Positions 29,650 through 40,321 are shown, counted from the stretch's first letter. The stretch is 64,000 nt of DNA from Psychrobacter raelei (GCF_022631235.3 NZ_CP093310.2:1984001-2048000), one strand, 5' to 3'. Program-made: numbers and translations. Notes: generated by a model from the letters alone, not told the origin.

Positions 29650-32600
29650 TTAAAACCTAAAGCTATACACCACATCCACTGCATTTTCTAATGCGGAGGT
29701 CGCCTCTACATAAATACGCCGCGTCAACTGATAACGCAGCGACAAGCTGCTTTGTGCATTAAATACGCCTACCCCATATCGGATATATAAGTCTGGGGTA
29801 ATATAGCCGGTTACGTTAACGTTGGTGTCGCTATCGGTGCCTGAAGCATCGATGGTCAAGCGCTCAAAGCCAAAGGCATCGCCTATGGTATTGGTCAGGC
29901 TACGGGTACCGCTTAAGCCTAAGCTTAACCCGGCGGCGGCTAAGTTATTGGTTACCTCCGACTTAAAGCCCTCTTCACTAATCTGAGTGGCGCCTGAGTT
30001 TGAAATACGGCCAGTCACCAGTGCATTCATTGCTTGCTGCTGCGTTAAGCCGGCATCGTTAAATACCACAATGTTTGGATCAGAGACACGTCCCTTGACA
30101 CGCACACCCACAGTGCTGCTCTCGATATCTTTGGCCGCCTCGATGCTCAAGCGTGGATTGGTCACATCGCCATTAAAGCGTATTTGGGCATAGTTAAGCT
30201 CGAGATTTTGACCGAAGGCATCAATGGTACTACGGCGACTCACCTGCACCACACCCAGCGCATTCATCACCCCTTGACCTTGCTGGGTGATATGTACTGC
30301 GCCTGCCAGCGGTAGAACGGCGCCAAAGCCGCGGAAGTTAACATTGCTGCCTAAGTCTACCCCTATATCAGCATTAATAGACCACGGCTTAGAGATGGCC
30401 AGTACCTCATCGATATTGCCGATAAGCTGACGATCTAACACCACCACATCTTCTGATTTGGTCACCACTTCTTGGTTGGCCTCAGGCGGTCTGATGGTGG
30501 CTGTGGGTACTGAGACTGCACCCACGATATTAACGTATTGCTGCTGCGGCTTAATGATGATATTAAAGTCAGGATTAACCTCAGCGAACAATAACGGCGG
30601 CTGAGTAAGCACCAACCGCTCACCGGTAACTCGAATTTTAGCTTGTAACTCTTGCTGCCAATCTATGGTACCGCTTAAGTCGCCCTGACCTTCACCACTC
30701 ATAAAGGTGCCATTTAAAGTGGCGCTTTGGCCGCGTATTTTTGCTTTGGCATTAATATTGGTGAGGTTCACTGGCAAATCAAGCATGGCAACCGTGGCAT
30801 CTTTTAAGTTGACGTCACCATAAAAGACTGGGCTAGATAAAGTGCCACCCAAACCACCTGCCAGCGTTATATTGCCGCCAAGCTTACGCATGCCTGGAAA
30901 GAAAGGTTTTAAAATCGCTAAATTAAACTCGTTTAATACCAAGGCACCCGATAATGGCTTGCCCTCTTTATACGGGTCTACCACCACATCAGCATAACCT
31001 TTAGCACCATTACCACTATCGATATCGGTACGTACCTTTAAGCCTTCCTCAAAGGAGCGAACAATTAACGATATGCGCTTATAAGGTAAGGTAATGGGGT
31101 CGCTATAGCCATCTTGTATCATGCCTATGTTGCCATTGTCCGAGTACAACGTGGCATTGATGGTGGGCTTAACGCCTTTGCCCCATTCCATCACTGCTTT
31201 ACCATTTAAAGCGGCGTTCCAACTTAAATCTTTTGGTAAAAAAGGCGCAAATAAAGTGGTGTCAATTTGCTGTATGGCTAAATTGACCTGACCTTGTTCA
31301 CTAGAGGCCACCAAATTCTCCCGCAGACACACCTTACCTGACTCATCGGTAGCAGCCCAGCAGTGCGCTGCCAGTTGTATCTTAGGTGTACTACCGCCAA
31401 ATGAGGCAATCAGCTGTGCCGGCTGGCTTTGTGCCAAGGTCACGTATTCGGTTGAAACCTCACCGTTACCGACCACACCGCGCCAGCCCATATTTTTACG
31501 ATCAAAGGCACCTTTTATTGTGGCAGCAATGCTTACCTCATTATTGGCACGACTGGTCTGTGCTTTAAGCGTCAAGGTATGATCAAGCTCGGTACCATTA
31601 AATACCGCATAGATATTTTCAAACTGACTGCCGGAGGCTTGAAGACCATCAGCAAGGATCACCAGATTACTGGGACTCTTAGCGAAATCGACAATCTTGC
31701 CTTTAATAACGCCTTTTTGTAACAATATCCCCGGTAAAGCCAGCTTCTCCCCACTCAAATCCACATAAATGGTGGGCAGTGCCTGACCTGCAGACTGCAC
31801 AAGGGTTAATCCACCAATCACACTACCGGCGAAGTCTCTGCTGATTTGACTTAAGTTGCGAATATTGACTTTGGCATCTAAGTTTTGTGCATCGCCATTA
31901 GCAACAACTTGGTTATCCCCCCACTGCACCATGAGATTATCAGCGTTGAGCGTCTCAATCACACTTTTGACTTTTTGGAGCTGGGTATTGCTATCGGCAG
32001 CTTTGAGCACTTGTAAATATTGAGCCATATCTTTGGGCAAATGCAAGGTGCTATTTAAGCTGCCTTGCGCCAATAACGGTTCACCGTTAATTTGGCCACG
32101 TAGCGCCATCTGGCTGATATTGATACGCTGTACGGTATCTTTCCAAAGCCCAGTGCTAGAGATGCGTCCGGTAATATTGCTGGGCACATCTTTAACAAAG
32201 TAGCCTAAATTGAAGTCCTCCATTGCCGCATTGATATTCCAAGCGACACCATTTTTGACATCCACGCTACCTTTAGCAATCAAGCTACCTGCTTCGCCCA
32301 CATGGCTTAGGTTTTTAATATTAATGACCTGAGCATTACCATTGGCATCAAGCTGCAAGCGCCCTTTGGGCAACTGCGGCGTATCGATAAAGCCACCGAA
32401 TTTAACATCAAAAGCACGCAGATCGCCAAGCTTAGTCTGGTTATCACGCCATTGACCGGAGGTGACCAAATCGCCTGAGACAATCCCTTCGGTTTGCGGC
32501 GCAAAAAAGCCAACATTGAAGTTCTCAGTATGCGCTTTGATATCCCATTTAATGCCATCGCTTAGGCCTACATTACCTGTCGCATTGATACTGCCTGCTT

Positions 32601-34971
32601 CACCCACATGGCTTAGGTTTCTGATGGTAATGGCCTTAGCATTACCAAAAGCATCCAGCTTAAGCCGACCTTTGGGCAATTGCGGCGTATCAATAGAGCC
32701 ATCAAACTTGACATCTAACGCGCGTAAATCCCCGAATTTGGTGTTGTTATCTCGCCACTGACCGGAGGTTACTAGACTGCCTGAGACGACGCCCTCGGTT
32801 TGTGGTGTGAATGAGCCAAAATTAAAGTTCTGCGTGTTGGCTTTTACATCCCACTTAATACCATCTGCTAAGTTGACATTTCCGGCAGCACTGATGCTGC
32901 CCGCCTCACCCTTGTGACTAAAAGATTTAATATTGATATTAGTGGGTGTGCCATTGGCATCAACGATAAGGTTACCTTGAGGCAGCCCTTGGGTGGTGAG
33001 TTGGCCGTTAAAGCGCGCATCAAACTGCTGCAAATCGCCTGCAATCAGCTCTACTGACCCATCGCCCTTGCCTTGGATGGCCACATGGCGATTTTCAGTA
33101 ATGGTTTTTTGAGTTGCAGGATCAGTGCGGGTAACTTGTGCGGTTAATAGTGAGTCTAAGTCACTAGAATTGATGGTAAAGACATGGCGCTGACCGGTCA
33201 CCAGCTTGCCATTGACACGGCGACGTATGTCGATCATTTTTCCTGATGCATTGATGCTACCCACAAGATTGCTGACCGGTAAGCTGTTATTAAACACTTT
33301 CGGTTTAAGCTGCTGGGTTTTGGCATTAATCGCCCAGGTTAACGGATTGTTTTGGTTGGCCAGTACAATACTGCCATTACCCACCAAATCACCCATCACC
33401 CCATCATAATCAAAGGCATTGATATTAATGCGATCACCCAGCTTATCGAGCTTGACTTTGTAATCGCCCGCAGGTGCGGCATTTAATTTATTAATCTGGG
33501 CATCGGCATCAACCCACAGATGCTCATCACGCAGCTGCACATTGGCCTTACCAATAGGACTGTCAATATCGCCCACTTGAGGCACATTACGGCGGCGTAA
33601 ATGTTGCCAATTGGCATCCACATACCAAGGCGCAGCGAATCTTGGGTTCTTAGGTGTGGCGCCTTGTACGACTTTGGCTTTTAGAATCTCGCCGTCACGT
33701 TGACGCAGGCTGGCATTAATTTGCATTAAGCCGTCTTTATTTTTTAGATTATATACCACAGCCAATCGGCCATCTAAGCGCTCAGGTGCGTAAGGTGCTG
33801 CCGCTTTAGGTAATAAAGTACGTACTTTATAATTACTGCTGTAAATTAAAGCTTGGGTGGTGAAACTGTCTTCCCAGTCAAGCACGCCTTTGGCCAATAA
33901 GTCACCTTCTGGCGTCTTAGCGGTAAGCTGATGGACATGCATCTGTTTGGTGTCTATGATATTGGCACGCGCTTGATAGCGACCACTTGGGATGTCCTTA
34001 GCTGACAACTGACTGTTAATACGCAGCTCAATATCTGATAACACCCCTGAAGCGATGGCCAAACCTGCCTGTAATTTAATATTTTGGCCTTCAGCATAAG
34101 GCAAGGTAATCTCATCCCAAGTCAGCTTAGCATCGAAGGGGGCATTGTCATCTAAACCTTGAACCGTAAAGTTACCCTTGACATTGCTGTCATTATATTT
34201 ACTGCGTAAGGTGCCATAAGTACGCTTTAAGCTGCCTGTGGCATCAACATAAATCGGATCCACATAAATTTTTTGTAAACTATTCACCGTCACTTGAGCG
34301 GACAGATCTAGCGGATAGTTGCCCGTTAGATCCACAAAGCCATTTAAATTGGCAATGTGCACCACATCACTGTACTGCAAAGCGGCTTTGTCCACAGCAA
34401 GATGCGTGTCTACCCACTTTAAGTCGGAGGCACTAATATCAGTCACTTGAATAGGATCTTTGCTAGCTTGATTGTAAATGATGCTCTTGATGTGCGCTTT
34501 ATCAAAGCGTAAGTCAACAGGCAGCTCAAAGGTTCTATAGTCAAAAGGCTCACCGGTGGCCGGCTTGCGATTTTCTATCACGATAGATTCGATATCGGCA
34601 TCACGCAGGTGCACTTCTCTGGCAAACATGGCGCGCCAGCCAATTTTGACATAGGTATTTACGAAGTGAACATCAACATCTTCAGACGCTTTCATGCTGA
34701 TGTCTTTGACCAACATGCCATCGCGCAAGTTGCCCTCAGCATACTGCAGCTTTACGCCAGTTTCTGAGACAATCTTCTCTAATATAAACTTAGTGCCTCG
34801 CTCAGTACCCGCCATGACATACAAAATGATGCACATCATTAAGAACAGCACCAACAACAGCGCCAATAGCTTTAGTAAAAAAGACAGCGGATAGTGGTAT
34901 TTGAGCCGCGCAGCATCACGCTGGGCAGGATCTTGCTCTTGATTAGGTGGCGGGGTTTGCGAAGTGGTCAT
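29650..34971 (-). CDS. tamB: Translocation and assembly module protein TamB (AsmA-like/DUF490)
   Basis: TamB is a very long periplasm-spanning protein anchored in the inner membrane. It works with TamA in outer-membrane protein assembly and is linked to phospholipid transport. One membrane anchor lies near residues 30-52. A long beta-strand-rich region follows, and the C-terminal DUF490 region ends in a typical YVEATSALENAVDVVYSFRF. At 1773 residues it is longer than E. coli TamB (1259). Part of the excess is three tandem repeats of 102 residues (653-958). tamA lies upstream on the same strand, as expected, across a 311-base gap. The ATG has only a weak ribosome binding site. Confidence 0.93.
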   Translation of the reverse strand: MTTSQTPPPNQEQDPAQRDAARLKYHYPLSFLLKLLALLLVLFLMMCIILYVMAGTERGTKFILEKIVSETGVKLQYAEGNLRDGMLVKDISMKASEDVDVHFVNTYVKIGWRAMFAREVHLRDADIESIVIENRKPATGEPFDYRTFELPVDLRFDKAHIKSIIYNQASKDPIQVTDISASDLKWVDTHLAVDKAALQYSDVVHIANLNGFVDLTGNYPLDLSAQVTVNSLQKIYVDPIYVDATGSLKRTYGTLRSKYNDSNVKGNFTVQGLDDNAPFDAKLTWDEITLPYAEGQNIKLQAGLAIASGVLSDIELRINSQLSAKDIPSGRYQARANIIDTKQMHVHQLTAKTPEGDLLAKGVLDWEDSFTTQALIYSSNYKVRTLLPKAAAPYAPERLDGRLAVVYNLKNKDGLMQINASLRQRDGEILKAKVVQGATPKNPRFAAPWYVDANWQHLRRRNVPQVGDIDSPIGKANVQLRDEHLWVDADAQINKLNAAPAGDYKVKLDKLGDRININAFDYDGVMGDLVGNGSIVLANQNNPLTWAINAKTQQLKPKVFNNSLPVSNLVGSINASGKMIDIRRRVNGKLVTGQRHVFTINSSDLDSLLTAQVTRTDPATQKTITENRHVAIQGKGDGSVELIAGDLQQFDARFNGQLTTQGLPQGNLIVDANGTPTNINIKSFSHKGEAGSISAAGNVNLADGIKWDVKANTQNFNFGSFTPQTEGVVSGSLVTSGQWRDNNTKFGDLRALDVKFDGSIDTPQLPKGRLKLDAFGNAKAITIRNLSHVGEAGSINATGNVGLSDGIKWDIKAHTENFNVGFFAPQTEGIVSGDLVTSGQWRDNQTKLGDLRAFDVKFGGFIDTPQLPKGRLQLDANGNAQVINIKNLSHVGEAGSLIAKGSVDVKNGVAWNINAAMEDFNLGYFVKDVPSNITGRISSTGLWKDTVQRINISQMALRGQINGEPLLAQGSLNSTLHLPKDMAQYLQVLKAADSNTQLQKVKSVIETLNADNLMVQWGDNQVVANGDAQNLDAKVNIRNLSQISRDFAGSVIGGLTLVQSAGQALPTIYVDLSGEKLALPGILLQKGVIKGKIVDFAKSPSNLVILADGLQASGSQFENIYAVFNGTELDHTLTLKAQTSRANNEVSIAATIKGAFDRKNMGWRGVVGNGEVSTEYVTLAQSQPAQLIASFGGSTPKIQLAAHCWAATDESGKVCLRENLVASSEQGQVNLAIQQIDTTLFAPFLPKDLSWNAALNGKAVMEWGKGVKPTINATLYSDNGNIGMIQDGYSDPITLPYKRISLIVRSFEEGLKVRTDIDSGNGAKGYADVVVDPYKEGKPLSGALVLNEFNLAILKPFFPGMRKLGGNITLAGGLGGTLSSPVFYGDVNLKDATVAMLDLPVNLTNINAKAKIRGQSATLNGTFMSGEGQGDLSGTIDWQQELQAKIRVTGERLVLTQPPLLFAEVNPDFNIIIKPQQQYVNIVGAVSVPTATIRPPEANQEVVTKSEDVVVLDRQLIGNIDEVLAISKPWSINADIGVDLGSNVNFRGFGAVLPLAGAVHITQQGQGVMNALGVVQVSRRSTIDAFGQNLELNYAQIRFNGDVTNPRLSIEAAKDIESSTVGVRVKGRVSDPNIVVFNDAGLTQQQAMNALVTGRISNSGATQISEEGFKSEVTNNLAAAGLSLGLSGTRSLTNTIGDAFGFERLTIDASGTDSDTNVNVTGYITPDLYIRYGVGVFNAQSSLSLRYQLTRRIYVEATSALENAVDVVYSFRF
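32098..33015 (-). repeat. Three tandem 306-bp repeats inside tamB
   Basis: Units at 32710-33015, 32404-32709 and 32098-32403 each encode 102 residues. Units 1 and 2 are very alike. Both contain SHxGEAGSI, DGIKWD and PQTEG, and both end in LVTSGQWRDN followed by TK and FGDLRA or LGDLRA. Unit 3 keeps the first half (TPQLPKGRLQLDANGNA, LSHVGEAGS) but diverges after WNINAA. All are in frame. Confidence 0.9.
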
Positions 34972-35282
34972 GAGTTAAGTAATTTTGTTAGAAATAACAC
35001 AAGCTTTGGTGCCCCAAGGCGGCGAATAATCGCCTTTGACAGCCATCACGCTTGTGCCATTTACGGTTAAAATGGCCTGTTTTCACAAGATAATCAAAAT
35101 GCTGTCATAGTAAATGATATTCACTATCACAGCAACCTTCATAGCAGGCTAATGAAAGCCTTAACGAAAACCTTATAGCAGGCACCGAGTGCTTGGCAAT
35201 GACACTGCAGTGACGCTGATCATTTCGATCACAGCTAAGCGCCATAACGGCTGCCTGGTAACTGCTTTATATTCAATAGCCA
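34972..35282. other. Intergenic region between tamA and tamB
   Basis: These 311 bases carry no gene. Small features are a 6-bp stem AAGGCG/CGCCTT near 35018-35038, a direct repeat ATAGCAGGC (near 35132 and 35176) and a short TGATC/GATCA inverted repeat near 35217. No terminator with a T-run is seen, so transcription may run from tamA into tamB. Confidence 0.4.
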
Positions 35283-38200
35283 CTACTGCAAAGGCGACCC
35301 AATAAAGAAGTGCAATCGAATAGGCACACTGTCCTCTAACACGCCTGCTGCTAAGTCTAAGCGTACCATGCCCACAGGTGAAGCCCAGCGGACACCAAAG
35401 CCAACCCCAAGCTTGGTTTCAGTCTCAAAATTGGTGTCATAAGCATTACCAAAGTCGGCAAATACCGCGCCACGCAGACCCGGTTTAAATTCATAGTTGT
35501 ACTCTGTACTACCCACTGCCAAGACTTGCCCACCCACCAGATAGCCTTTTTCTAGTGTCGATAAGCTGTTGTAGTCATAACCTCGAATACTGCGGTCACC
35601 CCCAGCAAAGAATCTGAGCTTATAAGGCACGTTTTCAAATTCATCCGCCCAGATGTACCCCCCATCTAAGCTGGCCACGACCTGATGCTTATTCATCTCA
35701 CCAAAACTATAGACACCACTTACCCCCGCCCGCGCAATGGCCATATTGGTATCGGTCAATGCACTATCTGACCCAGCTTCTATAGAATAGTATTGACGCC
35801 AGCCCTTACTTGGATTGGTGACACTGTCGGTTTTGGTTTTATCCAGTTGATAACCCAGCAGCAGCGCCTCTTGGTCAAATTGAGCGCCTTCGCGGTTAAA
35901 GGGCACCGGTAAGTTCTCACGATCAGTGCCAGTCACCCCACTTTCTAGCTCATCCAAGCGATATCTTAAAGAGTACGTACGATTCCAGCCCTCATCACGA
36001 CGAATGTTACGCGCGATACCAGCTTTAATGGTATTGGTCTCTAGATCTAAGTTACCATCACCTTGGTTGATGTTTTCTTGCTCATAGCTGATATTGGCAC
36101 TTAGAGTATCATTTAAAGGGTGCTTCCACGGGCGGCTTGCGTGCAGATTAATGGACTTGTTAATTTTTGAGGCGCCCACACTGATACCCGCCTGATAGCC
36201 ATCTCGGTTGATGAGGTTATTCTCAAGACGTGCCACTGCGCGCACGCCGGTATCGGTACCATATCCAATACCTAAATCCACATCTTTTGGTTTATCCGCC
36301 GTCACAAACACATACAAAGGTACCGACTTGGTCTCAGCCACTTGCTGCGGCGTTTTGCGATTCGCCAAGAAGGTTTTACCCAAGTCGCTGGGTAATGAGT
36401 CGGTATCGGCCAAAGGGTCTTCCTCATCGGGAAATATCTTTTTGACTGTGCCACTAATGGCATTGGAGATTTTACCCAATAAGCTTTTGGCCTGCTCTTC
36501 GGTTTCATCTAGCACTCGGTCATCAGGTAGTCTGGATAATCGCTGTGCTTTGGCGGTGATTTCTTGTAGCTTCTCAGTGGTTTCTTGATCCACAGAATAC
36601 TCAAGGGGCTTAAAGGCATCATTGGCACCGTTTTCGGCCGTTTTATCTGAGTTATTATCAGCCAGTAGATTGCCTTGCTCATCATATAAGCCATCCGTAT
36701 TGTTCTCGGCCGTATCTTGCTCTTGAGCAGCTCGCTCAGATGAGTTATCAAAACCTAAAGTGCCCGTGCTGCGGCTAGGACGTATGGTCTCAACGTTGAC
36801 TGAGTTGAAGTAACGGGTGGCAGACAAGTCATTGGTAAACTTAGTCACTTCCGGCGCATAAAAATTATCTCCGGCTCTAAATTCATGTAACTGATGCAGC
36901 AATTCAGGCTTAACAGGCAGCTTATCTGGATCTGTGGTGAGCTCACCTGTGTCTTTGTCAATGGTAAAGAAAATCACCTCATCAAAATGATAGCGCTGAC
37001 CTGTGTCATAGATTAAATCTACATCTGCGGTATTATCAGGCAAAATCACATCCACGGATTTGTTCAGCCACTGCCCATCAAAAAAGCCAAATTGCTCTTT
37101 GGTGGTCTCAATCTGACTTTTGGCAGTTTTATATACCCCATGGTTAAAGATATCGCCCTCTAAGGGTGCTGTTTTTTCAGCAATTTGTTGAAACTCTGGC
37201 AACTGTGATCCCTCACCGCGAATATCAACAATGCGGCTGCTCACTTTTACAGGCTCACCAAGATGCTCAATAATCACCGCAATCTCATCTGAGGCAACCC
37301 GCTTAAAGCTCAGCTTAATATCGTAATAACCTACCGCTTGCGCCGCATCGATGGCCTCTTGATGCAGCCTAGGCGTCACGGCCACAAAGTCTGAAATGGA
37401 CTCGACGGTGATGTTCTCCATAGCCGCTTTGATGTTGGCAGCCGGCTGGGTGTCTTTGTCTGCCTTAACAAGCTGAGGCGGGGCATTTTTTTTGCCTGAG
37501 GCTGCAGGCTGCTGCAAATATATCTTGGCACTAATACGCGGTAAGCCTGCATAGCCATCATTAAAAAAGCGGTTATATAACCCCTTAATAAAGCCAGGCT
37601 TTGCTTTGCTGCTATCTTCATCAGCCGTTTCAGTCACAACAGAGCCTACTGGTGCTTTAGTGGGGCCGCCTTCATACTGCGGCAAATAATCATCTGGATT
37701 AATGCCAACCTCGGCAGCATTTTGCTGCGAGTTATCTACCACATCATCCGTAATCTCACCTGATTGCTGCTTAATCTGAGCATCTACTTTACCAATACTG
37801 GTGTTTTTTACCGCTTGCTCCGCCGACTTTTCGGCCGCTTTGGCTTTTGTGCTGTCAGGATTGACCACCACATCTGTGGCTTGATATACAGGCTCTGTGG
37901 CAGCATTTGGCTCTGAGTCATCGACTATACCAAGCGTCTGCTGGTTGCTGGGATTGATTTGGGCACTTTGATCTAAGCTATTGTCAAAGCCTAGCGGCGG
38001 CGAAGTGGCATCTAGACGGGCGATAGGCTGGGTAAAGTCAGAGGGTACTTGACTACCAATCTTTGCCAGCACCTGCTCTATTTGCTGCGGGGTCTGCATG
38101 ACGGCCGCATTGGCCAAATCCGTGCCTGCTTGAGGCTTAGTCGTTAAGCTGTTGTCAGCAAATACACGATCAAAGGTGGCTATGGGGTCAGAATTTGGGT

Positions 38201-38621
38201 CGGCGCCGTTATTATTGGCCGTTTTTGTCGCACTGCTCACAGCACTGGCTGTATTTGAATTGGATGGCTGCGTTCCAGCAGAGCTGAGCGTTTCGCGCTG
38301 ATAGTCTTCTAATACACTCGGGTCAATCAGCCCCTGCTCAACTGCTTGCTTGAGCTTTAGTGCAATCAGTGCTTCTTCAAGCTGTGAATCAGTAGCACGA
38401 CTTGGTTGATCTACTTTGGCTGTGCCACTAGCAGCGGCATACGCTGATATAGGGGTATAAGCTTGCAGCAATAGGCACGCAGATAGAGCACACGCCATTT
38501 TAGAATAGCGAAAGGGCAGCAGCACTTTGAATCGACTGTGCGCTGTAGGGCTCATAGTAGAGCTAAAAAGGCTATCGGCTCGTTGGTTTACCACGAACAG
38601 GGGCTGGTGTGTATTACGCAT
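35283..38621 (-). CDS. tamA: TamA-like outer-membrane assembly protein (Omp85 family) with long N-terminal region
   Basis: The C-terminal half is a TamA/BamA (Omp85) 16-strand barrel. It has POTRA-like repeats before it (KVSSRIVDIRGEGSQLPEFQQ..., YDTGQRYHFDEVIFFTID), the FFAGGDRSIRGYDYNSL lid-lock type motif, and a C-terminal IRLHFFIGSPLQ. TamA works with TamB in the outer membrane. At about 1112 residues it is nearly twice E. coli TamA (577). A signal-peptide-like stretch (MACALSACLLLQAYTPISAYA) sits at residues 42-62. After it comes about 280 residues of Ser/Asn/Thr/Gln-rich low-complexity sequence. I prefer the ATG ending at 38621, since AAGAG precedes it. Later ATGs at 38555 and before the signal peptide are possible. 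Confidence 0.9.
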   Translation of the reverse strand: MRNTHQPLFVVNQRADSLFSSTMSPTAHSRFKVLLPFRYSKMACALSACLLLQAYTPISAYAAASGTAKVDQPSRATDSQLEEALIALKLKQAVEQGLIDPSVLEDYQRETLSSAGTQPSNSNTASAVSSATKTANNNGADPNSDPIATFDRVFADNSLTTKPQAGTDLANAAVMQTPQQIEQVLAKIGSQVPSDFTQPIARLDATSPPLGFDNSLDQSAQINPSNQQTLGIVDDSEPNAATEPVYQATDVVVNPDSTKAKAAEKSAEQAVKNTSIGKVDAQIKQQSGEITDDVVDNSQQNAAEVGINPDDYLPQYEGGPTKAPVGSVVTETADEDSSKAKPGFIKGLYNRFFNDGYAGLPRISAKIYLQQPAASGKKNAPPQLVKADKDTQPAANIKAAMENITVESISDFVAVTPRLHQEAIDAAQAVGYYDIKLSFKRVASDEIAVIIEHLGEPVKVSSRIVDIRGEGSQLPEFQQIAEKTAPLEGDIFNHGVYKTAKSQIETTKEQFGFFDGQWLNKSVDVILPDNTADVDLIYDTGQRYHFDEVIFFTIDKDTGELTTDPDKLPVKPELLHQLHEFRAGDNFYAPEVTKFTNDLSATRYFNSVNVETIRPSRSTGTLGFDNSSERAAQEQDTAENNTDGLYDEQGNLLADNNSDKTAENGANDAFKPLEYSVDQETTEKLQEITAKAQRLSRLPDDRVLDETEEQAKSLLGKISNAISGTVKKIFPDEEDPLADTDSLPSDLGKTFLANRKTPQQVAETKSVPLYVFVTADKPKDVDLGIGYGTDTGVRAVARLENNLINRDGYQAGISVGASKINKSINLHASRPWKHPLNDTLSANISYEQENINQGDGNLDLETNTIKAGIARNIRRDEGWNRTYSLRYRLDELESGVTGTDRENLPVPFNREGAQFDQEALLLGYQLDKTKTDSVTNPSKGWRQYYSIEAGSDSALTDTNMAIARAGVSGVYSFGEMNKHQVVASLDGGYIWADEFENVPYKLRFFAGGDRSIRGYDYNSLSTLEKGYLVGGQVLAVGSTEYNYEFKPGLRGAVFADFGNAYDTNFETETKLGVGFGVRWASPVGMVRLDLAAGVLEDSVPIRLHFFIGSPLQ

Positions 38622-38868
38622 TACCAATCTCTTATCTAGAATAACTTTCTATAGTAAATTCCTACCGCAAAGACTACCGCCTGAACCAAGTCTATGCAAA
38701 TCGGATTTTTATAAATCGAAAAACAAATTTAATTTAGTTGTGATAAATTGTCGCTATGATACCTTGACTGAACATAATTATCAGTGAAAAATTATCGCTC
38801 AAATCTTGATGAATACTATGAGCTATTTGAGATAGCCACTATTTTGTACTTATATTAGGAAGCCGCAT

Positions 38869-40188
38869 ATGGCATCACAATTTACCCTGTTTCGCAGTCG
38901 CCGCTTTACGCCGATGTTTTTTACCCAATTTTTGGGTGCTTTTAATGATAACTTTTTTAAACAAGCGCTGCTTTTGGTTCTAACCTATAGTGCAGCGGCC
39001 AAGTTAGGTGCCTCAGTTAGTTTACTGAACAATTTGGCCGCCATGTTGTTTATTTTGCCTTTTTTCTTATTTTCTGCCCTAGCAGGACAATTGGCCGATA
39101 AATATGAAAAGTCACGCCTAACTTGGTATATCAAAGTGTTAGAAGTGGTCATTATGCTACTGGCCGCTTTTGGGCTGATTTTTGAAATTTATTGGCTGCT
39201 ATTTTTGGCGCTATTTTTATTAGGTGCCCAGTCCACTTTCTTTGGCCCCATTAAATACGCTTATTTGCCTCAAGCGATGCAAAAAGATGAGCTGGTCGGA
39301 GCCAATGGCCTGTTTCAAACCGGCACGTCCCTGTCGATCCTAACCGGTATGATGTTTGCCGGCTTATTTACCCAAATGGAAAACCATTTGTATTGGGTCA
39401 GTGCCATGGCGTTACTGATTGCCGCTTTGGGCTTGTTGGCCGCCAAATTTATTCCAAGAATGCCTGCCGTACAGCCTGACTTAAAAGTGAACTGGAATAT
39501 CTTTAGCACCAGTATGGACACCATTAAGTATCTGTATTCGCTGCCATTGTTGTTTTTTATCATCTTAGGTAACAGCTGGTTTTGGTTCTATGGCGCTACC
39601 TTTTTGACCCAGACTCCTGAGTTTAGTAAGGTTATTTTACAAGGCAATGAATCTGTGGTTATCTTTTTACTCACCTTATTCTCAGTGGGGGTCGCTTCAG
39701 GGTCTTTGTTATGTAAAACATTGACCAAAAATCAGGTGAGCTTTAAGTTACTTCCCTTTGGTATCGCAGGGCTCAGCCTATTTGCCATAGATTTATATTT
39801 TTCGTTATCTGCACTTACTATCAGTACTGGCAGCTTATTAGGTATTGCAGAGTTGTCTGAGGTGAGCGGTAGCTTTCGGGTATTTGCAGATCTATTTTTC
39901 TTAGGCTTTAGTGGCGGTATTTATATTGTGCCTTTGTATGCGGCAATGCAGGCTTACTCACCTATTAGTCACAGAGCGCGAGTCATTGGCGCCAACAATA
40001 TCTTTAATGCCATTTTTATGGTCAGCTCCGCCATCTTTTCTATCGTGATTTTAAATCTATTAAAAATGCCTTTGCCGCAGCTGTTCTTAGTGACGGGTAT
40101 CTTAAATATCTTATTTGGGATAATGCTATATTTTAAATTAAAAAAATATCAAGGCACCCTGAGTATTCAAGAAGACGCGCTTATCTAA
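38869..40188 (+). CDS. MFS transporter, LplT-like (lysophospholipid carrier family)
   Basis: A 439-residue inner-membrane protein with about 12 hydrophobic segments. The N-terminus FMPMFFTQFLGAFNDNFFKQALL-type block (FTQFLGAFNDNFFKQAL) is characteristic of LplT and the MFS part of Aas-like proteins, which flip lysophospholipids inward for reacylation. Further matches are AGQLADKYEKSRLTWYIKVLEV and STFFGPIKYAYLPQAM. No acyltransferase (Aas) domain is fused or adjacent. GGAAG precedes the ATG. The specific substrate is inferred from family only. Confidence 0.8.
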   Translation: MASQFTLFRSRRFTPMFFTQFLGAFNDNFFKQALLLVLTYSAAAKLGASVSLLNNLAAMLFILPFFLFSALAGQLADKYEKSRLTWYIKVLEVVIMLLAAFGLIFEIYWLLFLALFLLGAQSTFFGPIKYAYLPQAMQKDELVGANGLFQTGTSLSILTGMMFAGLFTQMENHLYWVSAMALLIAALGLLAAKFIPRMPAVQPDLKVNWNIFSTSMDTIKYLYSLPLLFFIILGNSWFWFYGATFLTQTPEFSKVILQGNESVVIFLLTLFSVGVASGSLLCKTLTKNQVSFKLLPFGIAGLSLFAIDLYFSLSALTISTGSLLGIAELSEVSGSFRVFADLFFLGFSGGIYIVPLYAAMQAYSPISHRARVIGANNIFNAIFMVSSAIFSIVILNLLKMPLPQLFLVTGILNILFGIMLYFKLKKYQGTLSIQEDALI

Positions 40189-40257
40189 ACGCACAAAGCG
40201 TTCACAACCACACACATTAGAGATTTAAGCGAGTCGCTGCTTTGACGTGGTAAACCA

Positions 40258-40296
40258 TAAAAAAGCCAACCTTTAACAATAAAGGTTGGCTTTTTT
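40258..40296. terminator. Bidirectional terminator between the MFS gene and the small membrane protein gene
   Basis: The stem AAAAGCCAACCTT (40261-40273) pairs with AAGGTTGGCTTTT, with A- and T-runs on the two sides. The two genes converge on it. Confidence 0.9.
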
Positions 40297-40321
40297 ATTT
40301 CGGTCTTATTTTATACCGTCA

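Noticed and set aside
36208..36588. 126-codon plus-strand ORF opposite tamA
   Set aside because: It is the antisense shadow of the tamA coding frame, which has clear protein-family support.
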